Source: Cynocephalus volans
Taxonomy: Eukaryota > Chordata > Mammalia > Dermoptera > Cynocephalidae
Assembly: GCF_027409185.1 (NCBI RefSeq)
Contig: NC_084467.1
Span: forward strand, 17,164,501 to 17,228,500
Length of the DNA: 64,000 nt
Direction: 5' to 3'
This document shows, piece after piece, positions 44,430-57,070 of the stretch. A program made the position numbers and the translations under genes. Numbering within the stretch: position 1 is the first letter of the stretch; every line of letters begins with the position of its first letter. The notes beneath the pieces are model-generated. The model did no database searches. It was not told the DNA's origin and saw only the letters and a list, made by a program, of their open reading frames with translations.

Positions 44430-44900
44430 AAAAACCATATTGTCAATAACAATTTTTTAGTAATGATTAACACGTCAACGCAAACAATTTTTTGCTTTTG
44501 TTTCCTAAGTCATCAAAAGCCAACAATCCACTTTTTGAAAAAGCACAATGTCAATACTTCAATTCCCTTTTTTTCAAGGCCTGTCAAGTGATCGATTCCC
44601 TTTTAAAAATGAAAAAGGATCAACGTGGCAATGCTTTCTTTTACTCAAGTGACGCTAACAATTTCATTCTCATTTTAAAATCATTGAAGTGTCAATAATT
44701 CATTCTATCTTAAGAGAGTCAACAATTCCTTTTTCTTTTCCTTTTGCAGAACGTTAACGTTGGCCACATTTTAGAGAGTTCCACTTTGGCAAATAGATTA
44801 TTAAAAAATCACCCACATTCCCCCTTCTCTTACACAGCTGCTACATTTTGATGATTCCTTCCACTTCATTTTCTTTTTGTTTAGAAAAACTGTCAAGAGT
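44430..44900. repeat. AT-rich quasi-periodic sequence with 'tcaacaatt' core
   Basis: The words 'gtcaata', 'tcaacaatt', 'gccaacaatcc' and 'caataattcatt' recur every 40-60 bp. A related piece (gatcaacaattcaatttt, about 42068) lies on the other side of the L1-like insert, suggesting one element split in two. Family unknown. Confidence 0.4.
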
Positions 44901-45699
44901 TACATTCAATGACGTGGACTGAGCACCTACTGGTATTGTGTGTCAGGCATGGGGCACAGGAGGATGACTCAAACTCAACACAATCCAGCTGGGAAGCCAG
45001 ATCCTGCCCAGCAGGGAAGGTGACTTAGCTCCCTGTTCTAATGGAGGACCAGAGAGACGTAGGGCCCAGGGAGCTCTGGTTACTTGGGGTGAGAAGACTG
45101 GAGCTCTCAATGGCCCTCACATCCAGATAACTGAGGCATCAAGGGATTTCTGTCAAACGTGAATCTGTCAGTCCTTTGTCAGTTAACCTCAAAGACACAG
45201 TGCTGAGAAATCTTGTTCTCTGAAGTCAGAGATTGTCAGAAACTTTGATGTTCAAAATCACATCAGTGAGAACAGAACATCCCACTCTTGTCTAGTGGGT
45301 TACAGCCAGATTTGACACAGAGAAGCAACCTGGATTTCCAACCAAGGTTCAGAGCTTCAGAAAAGGCGTTTTTGAACACAACGGTCTATATTTATCTACA
45401 CTTTGTGGTGTCCAGGAAAACAGCACTATGAGTTCAGTTCTCAGCCCAAGCCAGCTATTAACCCCTTTACACACAGCCAGGTTTGCTTTGAGCCTATCAA
45501 CACTACTTCATTTCAATTTCACCTAAAATCCACTCTCTGTCAAATCCTATGATAATCTTGTTTCTTCTTTGTTTGGTGAGGCACTCTACAATTTCTCTGG
45601 TGTGCTGTCTCCTTTGCTGCATCAAGTTAATAAACCTAACTTTGTTACTCTACAGCTATGTCCCTGGTGTTTATCGGATTGGCTTTATCATAAAATTCA

Positions 45700-46110
45700 A
45701 GCCACCTTTGTTCATTCCTCCACTCATTGACTCATTCAACAAAAGTCTACCCAATTCATGATCAGTTTTAAGGCCTGGGGACATGGTAGTGACAAGACAG
45801 ACAAGGTCCTTGGCCTTGTGGACCCTGACTCTAGTAGATGACACAGAAGATAAATAGGTAATCACAAAAGCAGGGTAACAGGCTACAAAGGGACTGGATG
45901 GGTGCCTTTGAGGTGTGTGTGGGGGTGGGCAGTGAAGGCTGTTCTGGAGAGGCTACATTTGAGCTGGAACTTGGGCAGACATATCTCAGGAGATCATTGC
46001 AAGCAGAGATTAGTAAAAGAGGTGAAGCTTGTCGGGTTACATAGTAAGGAGAAGGCTGGTGTGCTTGGAGCAGAGCGAGTGAATAGGGGCAAGATGAGTG
46101 GGTGGGGCAA
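45700..46110 (+). repeat. Old LINE2/MIR-class repeat
   Basis: 'actcattcaacaaaagtcta', 'gacatggtagtgacaagaca', 'ggctacatttgagctggaac' and 'gtgcttggagcagagcgagt' follow a common mammalian-wide repeat; relatives lie near 57560-57990 and 59320-59760. Confidence 0.5.
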
Positions 46111-46389
46111 AGTACAAAGTTTGAATTTTCCCTTGAATGATACGATAACCTCACACAGAGCCCTAACGTATATACTTTCATATAAATTTCTAAACCTATA
46201 AAATTGGGGCTGCTCTCAGACATAAAGTGCCATCTTTTAGTCCCCTGCAGTTTTCTGAAGCAGGCCTAAGGAAACTTAGAGTTTGGTAGTGTTGCTTTGC
46301 CTCACAGGGATTTGTCACCTCTCTTCCTCTGGGTGACAGAGATGGAAAAAGGATTACTCAAAGCCCACCTCTTCTGAGCAGTGAGACAA

Positions 46390-46900
46390 TCCGAAGGGGT
46401 TAATTTTCTCGAACCCTGAAGAGAGAGGCATTCCTGCTTTGGGAAATTAACCCTGAACTGGGGTTCTGTCTCAGTATTTATTCTCCAAACTAGGTTACAG
46501 AAAAAGAACATAGGTGGAGTTATGGTTAAGTATAGTTTAACACTAGAAGCTGGTAACATCAGTGAAATAAAATGACATTCCATAATGCAATTTGCAAAAG
46601 GTTAAGTCTATCCACCAACAAAAACTTGTTCTTAGCAAATACTGTCTTTTCCTCCAGCAGATTCCTCAGTATTTTTACATAACAATAAAGTAACATTTTT
46701 AAACATATCAATCAGTAGGTTAACCTGCTCCAAAGACGTCTGTCCTTGAGCCAACAACTTTGCTGTGTTACAATTCTATATCCACAACAGAGACTTTAGC
46801 CTGGGGAAAGTTTCCTGTCTTTTGCAAACTTAACATCTCTATGTGTAATTTTAAAAGGTTAGGTTAAACCTGAAACTACAGGGCTTTGGAAACTAGGCCC
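46390..46900 (+). repeat. Unclassified old interspersed repeat (related to 12240-12900)
   Basis: Aligns by eye with the other copy over 'agtatagtttaacactagaa', 'gctggtaacatcagtgaaat' and 'gacattccataatgcaattt'. Confidence 0.4.
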
Positions 46901-47879
46901 TGTGAAATACATTTGCTTTGTCAATGTTAGTATACTCCACAGGTAGAGGCAGTTGAAAGACTTTGATTTAGTCCAATCCTCTCATTTTACATATGGGGAA
47001 CTGAGGCTGAGGGAGGAGGTGAAAGGTGGAAGCACGGTTGTAGGAGTGAGTGGGGGAAGGGCCCACGTTCCCTGGTAAGGAGCAGCAGGGCCAGAGCAGA
47101 GTCCTGGTTCTTGGGCCAGCAGTACTTGACCGTTTAGGAGTTTATAGACCAGCAGAGGCAGTATAGACAAAGGGTACATCTTCCCTTCTCCAAGGACACT
47201 GGCTCTGGGGTGATAACCCTGTAAAGGGGCTTTGGGGTGTCCCTATTAATCCCATAGCCCACTCCATTTGCTAGGCCACTTGGAAGGCCAGCTAAGTGCC
47301 TCTTCCCACCAGCCAAGTCCCTTCCCCTTCAGGTTAAGAGCAAGGAGGGAGTTGGGAGGGCTGCCTCGGGTAGCAGCTCTGTGTTTCCTCTTGCTGGCTA
47401 TGCCATTTCACCTGTGCCCAGACTCAAACCAGATTGGTATGATTTCAAATCTTCACTTCTGAACCACCATGCTACAGTGCCTAGTCTGACAGCAAGTGGA
47501 CAGTCTTGGGGGAAGAGGCACACAGGGCTAAGATTTAACTTCTTATACACAGTGTCTGGCACCCCTCTCCCCCAAGTGTGTCATACCCCCATGGGCATAT
47601 GCCCTCTGCAGTCTGGGTACACTGAGGCAGGGCCTACGTTAATGGACTGTGCCCACTGCCTCATCTGGAGTGATTCCATGGAGCACCCCACAGCACCACG
47701 GCCTCCAAACAGCAGCCAGCCACCCCTGTCTCTTGGTTTCTCTGCTTGCACTGGTGCAAAGGCTCATGGGTGTAACCTCAGGGTGGGGTGCTGACTCAGC
47801 TGCGGGCGGGCTCCCGGAGAATCCCAATTCCCCCTTCATCTCTTTCCATCTTGCAGTTGGGCAAACTGCGGCTGCACAG

Positions 47880-48470
47880 GAAGACAAACAACCTCTCTGG
47901 AGCTAAAAAGCAGCCTCGGCAGCACCCACAGCCTCCCGCGGTAAGGACTGAGGACGGATAAGAGACCAGCAAGGGTTAAAATCATGAAGCCGCGGAGCCC
48001 CGCCCAGGCCTAGAGAGACCCGGCCCCTCTAACCATTTCCCCGCCTTCCAGCTTCCGGTTGTGAGCGCGACTTCTGTTCCCGGCGGGGCGCCTCAAAGCG
48101 GTGCTCCGGGAAGGTGGTGTCCCTACTTCCGAGTCACTTGTGGGTTTGGGTCTTACCCTGACCCTCCCCGCCCACTGCTCCTCGCCCCGCGAGGTGGCAT
48201 CTGCGCAGGTGAACTCCCCGCTTCGCTCCTCTTCCTCTTCCCCGGCGCTCGGTCCGTGGCGAGCGGCCGGCCCTGGGCGCGGGGAGGCCCTGCCGTTGGG
48301 GCTGTGGGGTCTGCGGGCTCCTCGGGCTGGCGGGGTCCCCGTTCTGGAGCCCCAGAAGCTCGTTTCCAGGTCTGGCTTCGTCCTTCCGAGCCGCGCCCGT
48401 GTGCTGGGAGGCGTCGGGCTGAGCTTTCCGCCCACGCCGGGGATTCCTTTACTCGGTTGAGTCGTCGTCC
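47880..48470 (+). promoter_or_regulatory. CpG island promoter of a non-coding or relic locus (LINC00339 position)
   Basis: CpG-dense, GC-rich sequence peaks at about 48040-48460. A candidate exon ends at 47940 with the donor cccgcg|gtaagga, and an ETS-type motif (cttccggtt) lies at 48052-48060. From memory, human LINC00339 starts between CELA3A and CDC42, the same relative place. The long open frames here on both strands are by-products of GC richness. Confidence 0.55.
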
Positions 48471-48494
48471 CACCTTGTAGCCTTGGGACCCTGC

Positions 48495-48650
48495 TCGGGT
48501 CCCCTCTCTGGAGCCTCAATTTGCTTCTCTGTGAACGGAAATAACAGTATCTGCCCAGTGGGTTATTGGGAGGATTGAGTCAGGGAAAGCTGCGGGGTGT
48601 CTGGCCCGTGAAATTCAACAAATGGTAGTTACTCCGTCGTTGCTGTTAAA
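48495..48650 (+). repeat. MIR 3' part
   Basis: 'cctcaatttgcttctctgtg', 'attgggaggattgagtcagg' and 'aattcaacaaatggtagtta' give the 3' half of a MIR. Confidence 0.55.
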
Positions 48651-48956
48651 GGGAACCACCAGGGCAGTAGAGGTGTCAGGAGTCGAAGCTCGGTGGTGAA
48701 GAGGATCACACGGAGGAGAATGTGTGACGTTCAGCGCAATGTCAGAGAGGAAAGGAGTGCGCGGGTAACGAGGTATTAACTGCTGCGGGCGCTTTCTGTG
48801 TGGCAGGCGGTCTTCTAGAACTCAGGATGTGTAAGCCCGGTGTGTTGTGAAGCTGGTCCGTCTTTCAGAGCCAACCTTGAGAACTGGCCTATTGACAGTC
48901 GAGACTACTCCTAGAAGCCAGGGTTGTAAAGTCCTTGGGTGCTGGGAACTAGAAGA

Positions 48957-49063
48957 ATTAATAAAAGTGTTTTCATTATCTCTGTGAGAGCACAGCCTTA
49001 TAACCCCAAGATCACGGGTTCGGTTCCCCCGCCCAGCAGGCCACCAAAAGAAAAAAAGGGGGG
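48957..49063 (+). mobile_element. tRNA-derived SINE monomer, degraded
   Basis: 'gtgagagcacagccttataa', 'ccaagatcacgggttcggtt' and a 'gcaggccaccaaaag' A-rich/G-rich tail. Confidence 0.6.
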
Positions 49064-49224
49064 GGGGTGTTTTCCTAAATGGGCTAGGGGTTTTCACTCA
49101 GAAAGGTTTTGGGCAGGAGGGGAATGCCTGAAAATTTTCTCCCTGGTGAGTTATGCAATTATATTTGTAGTTAAAGAGAAAAGAACACAGAAAGATGTAA
49201 AATGAAAACATTTCCTCTTCTACC

Positions 49225-49560
49225 GTTCCTGCTCCTCAGAAGGAAATACAATTAATTTCTCTGACAACCTTCCATGTATTGTTTGGGGACGTGTCAGGTT
49301 ATACATGCTTCTTTGTATGTATTTTTAATTTCCTCAGATGGGATCATCCTCCGCATATTGGTGTGCACCTTAGTCGTGTGATGTGTTGGGGACAGCGTTA
49401 CTTGTTAGCACTCATAGACCTTTCTTTACATGGTTACACGTTGTTCCACTGAGGGGTTGACAATACTTTAATCATTTCCCTGTTGATGGACTCTTATGTT
49501 CCCAATATTTTGCTTTCTCACAATATTTAACCCAACCTTTCCTTGACTAAGTATTTCCTT
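49225..49560 (-). repeat. Old L1 (L1M-type) fragment
   Basis: 'ttccatgtattgtttgggga', 'gttgatggactcttatgttc' and related phrases resemble antisense L1M; divergence is high. Confidence 0.45.
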
Positions 49561-50904
49561 TTTATCCAAGTGTACCCCTGAATTATGGGGTACCCTGCTT
49601 TGCCTTTCTCATCCCCCTAGGTTAGTAATCACTTACTTTTGGAGGTGAGCACACCCTGTTGACTGAGCAAAAACCCAGATAATGTGAGAACTGATGTGCT
49701 CCAAGAATATCCAAGCTAGAGAGTCTAGATTCAATTCCAGGCTCCTATAACATGGGTCAGGGAACCTGTAGAGAAGAGATGACTAGGTGCTGGGAACTAG
49801 TTAATGCAGGGCAGCTGGTCAGTGTTAGTGATTGTTGGCCTCTGTCAGTTGTTGCCCAGGAAACAGATTTGAGAAACTGTGAGGTGGAAGGGATTTGAAA
49901 TGTCAACGCCCCTGCTGTGTAGACTAGGGAGGGAGTAGTTTTTTGTGAGGAGAAGGTTTTAATGAGAGACATGATCCTTGAAAAGTGACTATGTTATAGG
50001 GGTTGTACACTTTGATTGAACAGACCCTGATGTGAGAAATAATTTAGTGGTGTCTGTTCTGGTACTGGAAGTCTCTCTTTTTAAAAAATAAGTTAACATA
50101 GGATGTAGTTTTCCTGTAAATAACTTCTCTTTTGGACTGGGGCCCTAACCCAAATGAAGCAAAGGCTATTTTTTTTTCTGGCATTTTACAGGTATTTAGT
50201 TCAACCACCCCCCAACCCTGCCCCCTGCCTCCTACTACAACTGGGTAGATAATCCTGGTGCTCTCAAACATGGAAAGAGTTCAAAGTCTACACTACTGAC
50301 GGGAAGAACTTAGGTTCTTGATCTTGACATAGAGGCTTTAGGCCCCACCCTTATGGTAGCTCCTAAAGTGGTATTTTTTAAGCACTTGCTACGCTTTCAT
50401 CATCATGAAAGAGATGGAAGGAGGTAGAAAAGACAGTAGAGTTATGTAGACGAACAGACCTTTTTCTTCTCTGTTTTAGCATTTCTGCATAAATTGCTCT
50501 GTGGACATTAGAAATGTTCCATAAAAATGGTTGTAGGAAGCTAACACCCGTGATTTTAACCCCTCCCCAGTCATGTGCATATCTAATTCTTTTTGTTTTA
50601 ACATAATGTACATCCTACTGGGGGAAAAATGTATGGAAGATTCTTTAGCAAGGTCAGGATTTTTTCATTTTTCTGCTTTGAGAATCTACATTTCTCATTT
50701 TGGTAAACCTTTGACACACTTTCTCAATTGTACCAGTTGATCTAGCAGGAAGAAAACAAAAAATAGAATTTCTAGTAGCCTTGTTAAGAAACCCTGTTAA
50801 GGTTGAAATGCTGACAGGACCTGGATCTGGACACAATCTATGAGATCAGAGTACTTTAACAGCCTGTGGTTTTTGCTGACCCTGACTTTTTCCTTTGTGC
50901 CTAG

Positions 50905-51410
50905 GAGTCTAGAACTTTTCTTCTTCAGTTCCTAATGGAGACTAAAGGGTACCCAGAGACACAAAGAAATAGAGAGGTCCCGAATGATGAAATGAGGTGA
51001 TGGATGAGGAGCCAGAAGTCAACCTATTTCCAACTTCCCAGGTCCAGATTCCACAAGGGCCTCCTGGGCTCCCATCAGAGAGCCTCGATGGAGACTGTTG
51101 ATGACCTTGAGACCATGCCTCGAAGGAATCTTCCCAGCCCTGTAGCCTCTATGCAGAGGTTCAGGAAGCTTTGCTATGAGGATGCAGCTGGGCCCAGGGA
51201 TGTTCTCAGATATCTCCAGGAGCTTGCTGGACAGTGGCTGAGACCTGATATTCACACAAAGGAGCAGATTTTGGAAATGCCATTCCAGTCTGTCCTGCCT
51301 GAGGAGCTCAGAGCTCAAGCGCAGAGATGTCAGCCCAGAGACAGAATCACTGGCTAAGTCTTGCTACTGCTTGCTCAGCCCAAATGTGAGAAATAAACCA
51401 GAGGTACTCT
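50905..51410 (+). pseudogene. SCAN-domain exon relic
   Basis: A candidate exon starts after an acceptor (ttcctttgtgcctag) and ends with AATAAA at 51392-51397. One frame (51004-51357) encodes an acidic leader and then a SCAN-type oligomerization domain: MQRFRKLCYEDAAGPRD, then WLRPDIHTKEQILEM and VLPEELRAQ. SCAN domains normally have about five more residues between 'EQILE' and the 'LPEEL' helix; that piece is missing here, and no zinc fingers follow. It looks like the first coding exon of a former SCAN zinc-finger gene, now possibly part of a non-coding RNA driven by the CpG island at 48 kb. A small SCAN-only protein cannot be excluded. Confidence 0.6.
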
Positions 51411-51657
51411 TTGATGCAGGGTCCAGTTGCAGCCATGGGAAATCTGAATGTCCATTTTCTTTGAGCTTGTTTTTGACTGGTTGTAATAAGAATCCATCAA
51501 AACCCATGGGTGAAGCAGCTTTATTTTCTGGGATTGTGAACTACAGAAGGAGTTTCTATGCCCTTTTGTTAGGACAATCAGCCTGCTGCTTCAGGCTCTT
51601 CTAGGAGCTTGTTTTTCTTCTGCTGGCTGTCCCCTTTTTTGCACTTTATGAGATGCT

Positions 51658-51682
51658 TTTTTTTTTTTTTTTTTTTTTTTTG
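51658..51682 (-). repeat. Poly-T tract
   Basis: A long T run followed by 'ggtgactggtcagttgtgac', probably a heavily truncated SINE on the minus strand. Confidence 0.5.
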
Positions 51683-53157
51683 GTGACTGGTCAGTTGTGA
51701 CATCCTTTAATGTATTGTTTTATGTATCCCAAGAGGTAATCAGCTTTAACTTTCAGAATTCATGATTCTCACTTTGATGGGTTGAATGGAAGCTTCTGTA
51801 ACCACACCAATAACTTGTTCGAGATACCCTTGAAATATTAAAGTTTGGTCCTTAATGAAAATGTCCTGTGGTAATTAATCAGTTCAGCTCTTAGTAGTCA
51901 GCATTTGAGAAATGTGAGATAATATCAGGAGTAGATATGAGCTAGAGATAGGAACTGCAGCTGTGTTGTTCTCTGAGATGGGAAATAGGAACAGTCCTGG
52001 CCTTTGTTTTCAAAATCAGGACAAAGCAGAGAAAAGGGTAAAACAGGGTCATGAGAGGTAAGTTGCTCTTATGCAGAGCTGTTCGCTTTGCCCTTTCTCC
52101 GTTTCCATCACCTTTGTTTGACAGCTTGTCTTCCTGCAAGAGACTTCCCTGGAAATGTGTCTGACGCTATTCTGTTCTTCCCGCAACAGAGGTCGTCCTC
52201 GCTTTTCTGTGTGTGGAGACCTATTCTTTGGCTGCTAGCTGAGACAGAGCAGTGGCTGTGGTTGTGACCGGCAGAGAGTAAGCAGCAGCTGCTTCCTCAG
52301 CACAACCCACTGTGGAGGGACCTTTCTTCCTGTGTGGCCTGGCTCTTGGACTTGCAGATCCTCTCCTGTCACACACTTGGTGTCTATTCAGAAATTAAGC
52401 TTTTGTGTAGGGGCTGGTTAGCTCCATGCTGGAACTCATGTTGATAGTGCTGATGTTTGTTTAGCACTTCCTGCACCTCCGGGACTGTTCTAGGTGCGAG
52501 AATACAGATATGAAACCCAGTTTTAAGGAAATACATGATTTTTGAGGAAGGAGAAAGAAGGATTCAAAAATATATTGTTAGAAATGCTAGAGTAAAACTA
52601 GTTTTCCTTTTGGTATCTGGTACAGAAGTAGCACTCAGAAAAACATTTCCAATTTTTAAAAAATGTTAAAAGCAGAGAAGAGAGGACATGGCCAAGTTGG
52701 GGAAGTGACATTTTAATTGAACTTTAGAGGAGGAGTAGAAGATCACTAGATGGAAGACTCGCCTTGGGCAGAAGCTTGGGAATTCAAAGTCATACAGTGT
52801 TTAGGGAACAGTGAACATATACATGAATGAATTATGCCTTTTATTAACTCTAGGTTAAGTGTTTTTACTCTTAATTTGAATTGCAAAATTTAATATTGGT
52901 AAAGGGGATAGTAACCCTGATAGGGTAATAGTATCTCCAATACTTCAGTTCCAGACTTTCTGAACATAATTGCTTTAGTCTGCAGGGATCAGGAACTCCT
53001 GGTGTTAGGAATGTCCTGGCCTGTGTCAGTTTCTCAGCTGCTTCAGTGATGTAGAGTTTAGCAGGCAAGTAAAGGACCTGAGTTTACAGGTGGACTAAGA
53101 TGTTTTCACCTTAGGGATTTTATGACAGCTGAGGCTTCTTCAATTGAGTGGACTTAG

Positions 53158-53385
53158 TACAGGGTTTCTCAGTCTTGGCAGTATTAGCATTTTTAGGCCA
53201 GATAATTCTTTGTTGTGGGAGCATGTCCTATGCATTCGAGGATGTTTAGCAACATCCCTGGTCTCTACCTCCTACATGCCAGTAGCACCCCCCCAAACAT
53301 GACAACCAGAAATGTCTCCAGTCATTGCCAAATGTCCCCTGGGGGGCAAAATTGCCCGTGGTTGAGAACACTGATTTAATAGAAG
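53158..53385 (-). mobile_element. MER20/MER5-group hAT element
   Basis: 'gtttctcagtcttggcagta', 'aacatccctggtctctacct', 'aatgtctccagtcattgcca' and 'gtggttgagaacactg' match this family from end to end. Confidence 0.75.
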
Positions 53386-53639
53386 AAGAGTTCATCATGG
53401 ACATTTGAGAGGCTCATGGAGCTTAGATAGACACAGATTAACCTCAGACCACTGGGTTCAGGCTTAATGTTGAATTGAGAACACTGTAGGAATAGTGGCA
53501 TAAATTGGGCTTTATATTCTGTTTATGTTTTTGGGTAATGGCACCTGCTATGGCAAATCTTAAGCTCTTTGGTGTGGAATTTAATTCTATACCTCCTAAT
53601 CGTCAACCTTTAGAATGTTTTGTTGGGATGGTTTACTCT

Positions 53640-53830
53640 GCGCTATGGTCTGGACCAGATGCATTGATGATTTATTTAATTCTAACGCAATCATGTGAGG
53701 TAAATATACCTATTTTACAGATGAAAAACTAAGGTCTGGCAGTTAAACAACATTGCTAATAAGTGGTGGAAGTAGAATTTGAGCCTTATGGTCCTCCTAG
53801 TCTTGGATTTTATCCCTCAGGTATGGGAAT
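53640..53830 (-). repeat. MIR SINE, degraded
   Basis: 'ctattttacagatgaaaaac' and 'gaatttgagccttatg' are antisense MIR landmarks. Confidence 0.5.
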
Positions 53831-54419
53831 GTTAATTTAGCAAATGTCTCCTGAGAATCTCCTGTGCAAGCTGTTTCTTCTTTTGTTGTTTAAAAATCTG
53901 TATATTACAATTTAAAATTTATTAGATTCATTTGTTGCAGAAAAAGTATGAAAAACCAAAAATGGCCCCATAATCTTACTGACCAGGTATTTCCTATAGA
54001 TATTTTTAAAGGTAAAAGCAATTCACATGTGGATAGAAAAGTGAGAGTATAGATGAGTATAAAAGGAAACATTAAAGGCACTTTTCCCATTATTAACAGT
54101 TTCTTATGTATCCTTCCACAAAGTCTGAACTATACATATGTGAGCAGATACACACACATATCCCTTTTTTATTTATACAAATTGTACGTTATGCATGTTT
54201 AGTATATATTTTTTCATTGTCCAATAAGTCTTAGAGGTCTTTTACAGTCAACATTCAGAGATTTACTTTATTTTTAAAAAAAGTTCTTTTTTAGCAGCTG
54301 TATGATGGCTCCTTGTATGGCTATCCCTAGCTTTAGACTTTCCAGTAAGAAGCGTAAGATTGATGTTTTAGACAGGGAGTCAAACATGAAACATAAGTGA
54401 GGTAAGTGACAGAGCTAGG

Positions 54420-54615
54420 GCTCACCCTCCACCCACACTCTGAAACCAGCGCTGTCTCCCAACAACCCTGTGACACCAGCCTTTTGCCATGGAAGTGAAT
54501 TTACAGATGAGGTTCTTTGCCCGAAACACCCAGCAAGTAGAGGAGCTAGAGTTTGTCTCCATTTCATCTGGCCCTAGCTCCATGCCCTTGCCACGAGGTC
54601 ACACTGCCTGAATGT
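54420..54615 (-). repeat. MIR SINE, degraded
   Basis: 'gaatttacagatgaggttct', 'ttgcccgaaacacccagcaa' and 'ctccatgcccttgccacgag' match antisense MIR. Confidence 0.5.
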
Positions 54616-55309
54616 CAAAGAGTAGACCAGGTCTGGTGTTTCGAGGGCTCTGTGGTGATTTGGGAGTAGAGGAATTCCCCATCTCTATTGACACTCCCGG
54701 AGATGGTGCCTGTGCTTTCCCTAGTCAGCACTACCCACAGTTCTGTGTCTGTCATTGTCATCTCTTGAGTCAATGTAGACCTCAATTCTAAAGAACTCTA
54801 AAAACTTTTAGTTCTGCAAGTGATGGAGGAAGGAGGTCAATGTAGAAATACTTCCACACTGTATTTCTGACATGCTTCATGTCTGTTTCCCCATTATGAT
54901 TATTTTGTTTCCAAGTTCCACAAAAGATTAATTTCATCTAGTTATGGAAAAATGCTCCAGCCAAATGGCTGCTGTTGAAAACCAGTGTTGGGACCACAAG
55001 GTAATGTGACATTCCTAGCAACTGGCTCATGCCGTGGAAAAATATGTCATCTGCACGGGCAGCTACTCTCTGAGCAATGAATGAGTGCCAGGCCCTGGCT
55101 GCTAGAGACAAGGCCAGCTCCTGGGGGTGTGCAGGCCATGAGGAGTCCACCATGGTGGCGGTGGTGGTGGTGAGAAAATCCAATGCAGCTGGCCTTCCGA
55201 GGAGCATCATGTGTGGTCAGTTTCCATAGGCAGCTCAGTACAACATAGTTGACAATGAGTTGACTATTTTGCTAAGCATTTTCTTTCCACACACTGTCAT
55301 GCATTTATT

Positions 55310-55690
55310 GGACATTTTCCCTTGGCACAGAATGCCCCTCCCTCACACCTACCCCAATCTATGCCAGGCTACTCCTGTTCATTCTTTATGACGCAGATAG
55401 ATGTGGTCACCTTCATGAAGCCTTCTTTGATTTCTGCCTTGAACCAGCACTTGAAGTCATCCTGTGAGCTCTTACAACACCTCAGCTTTAGTTCTGTCTC
55501 GGTCCCTGTGCACTCAGCAAACGTGTGTATTCAATATGTACCCTATTCTAAGTATCACACTGCAGTGCAGTCTTTAGTTTGTGTCCCCAGGCAGATTGTG
55601 AGCTCAATGAAGAGGGCATATTGGTTTTTGCCATCCAACGCAGGGCCTGCACATGGCTGGTCCTCAAGGAATGGTTTGACTTTTGTGGGA
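55310..55690 (+). repeat. L2 3' fragment
   Basis: 'aatgcccctccctcacacct', 'tcatgaagccttctttgatt', 'gcagattgtgagctcaatga' and 'agggcctgcacatggctggt' follow the L2 3' order. Confidence 0.65.
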
Positions 55691-56129
55691 GACACATGGT
55701 TGCTCCCTGTTTTAAGGCATTTCTTTCTAGTGAACACAATAACTATAGTTCATGGGTGATCATCCTTACACTGGGGAGTGAGCAACAAATGAGACTGATT
55801 CCTTTGCAAGGGCTGGGAATGGAAGTAAAAATAAAACCCACCAAAAAAAAAAGAAAGAAAAAGGCAGTGGTAAGGGAGGCTTCACTTGGGTAGCTGGCTT
55901 CCTTCTCTGGTCTGCACCTGACTTTGCAATGACGTGAGGTTAACTGCCCTTGGCTAACTCTGATTCAAAGCTCCAGGGCCCCTTTGGTGCCTAGCAACAA
56001 CCTGAGTGCCCAGAATGGTGATTTTGAAGCTGGGTGTGTTCCTGGGCAGGAAGCCACCAACACCACCAAAGCAGCCAGGGCCTTTCCTTCACTTCCTCTG
56101 AGTGAAAACTCCGCCTCCAATTGGGGCCG

Positions 56130-56255
56130 GTACTTGGTGTTTTAGAGCTGGTCTTAGGAGCACAAGTCCAAGGTTTTGAGCAGCAACTTCACCACTTAAG
56201 AGCTGTGTGATCTCAAAGTCATGCCACCTCTCTGAGCTTCAGTTCCCTACACCTT
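56130..56255 (+). repeat. MIR SINE, split by an L1 tail
   Basis: 'caacttcaccacttaagagc' and 'gagcttcagttccctacacc' belong to MIR; 'cactgaataaatgctat' at about 56467 may be its 3' end after the L1 fragment. Confidence 0.55.
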
Positions 56256-56425
56256 TTTCAAAAAATTTTTAATTTATCAATATACAATGTAGTTAATTTT
56301 CATGTCCCTTTACCAATTCCTCCTTCCCCCCCTCTTTTCCCCCTCCCCCACCATCAACATCATCTCTGTTCACTTGTCTTAACAAGTTCAAGGAATCCTA
56401 TACCTGTCCTGTTCTTGTCTTATTC
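56256..56425 (-). mobile_element. Short L1 3' UTR fragment
   Basis: 'tatcaatatacaatgtagtt' followed by a C/T-rich block and 'caagttcaaggaat' parallels the 3' UTR of the L1 at 17090-17210. Confidence 0.65.
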
Positions 56426-56739
56426 TCAGGTAGGGTCACCTAACACAGCACCCAAGGCACAGAAACACTGAATAAATGCTATCGTATTTGAATCTGCTTA
56501 GGGGAAGATCCAGTTAGTGATTCTTTCTCAGCTGTCTGTTTGGTCTTGTTCTTTTCTTTTGAGCCCCTGTCTTGTGCCAGCTCCATCTTCTCATTTCTAA
56601 TTTCTATACATCAACTCCTTCCCTTCCCATTCCTCCCCTTCTCTCTCCTTTTTGCTTGTCTTTTCCACAGCCATTAAACCTCATCATGAGGACTCTAAAA
56701 TTCTTCACCTCCTAAAAAATTATGTGTTTTGTTCTTTAG

Positions 56740-57070
56740 GCCAATAGTGCTGCTGTAGTGTTCTTTCATTTTATAAATTTAAATATGACATGCATCCTGT
56801 AAAGTGCACAAATCTTAATCATATGGCTGAATGAATTTTTACAAAGTGGGCATACCCCTATAACCACCAGATCAAATATAGAATATCACCAGAACCTCAG
56901 AAGCCTTCCTCATGCCTTCTCCCAGTTGTTAATTCCCTGAAAGATAACTGCTATTATGATTTCTATTGCCCTAGAGTAGTAGTATCTGTTTCTGAACCAA
57001 ATGGAATAATTTTGGGTCTGGCTTCTTGTGTTCAACCTTATGTCTGTGAGATTTATCCATTCCCTGAGCG
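56740..57070 (-). repeat. Old L1 (L1M-type) fragment
   Basis: 'gtgcacaaatcttaatcata', 'gaatgaatttttacaaagtg', 'accaccagatcaaatataga' and 'gatttatccattccctgagc'. Confidence 0.65.

Noticed and set aside
48010-48519. Overlapping open frames on both strands of the 48-kb CpG island
   Set aside because: GC-driven frames without domain similarity.
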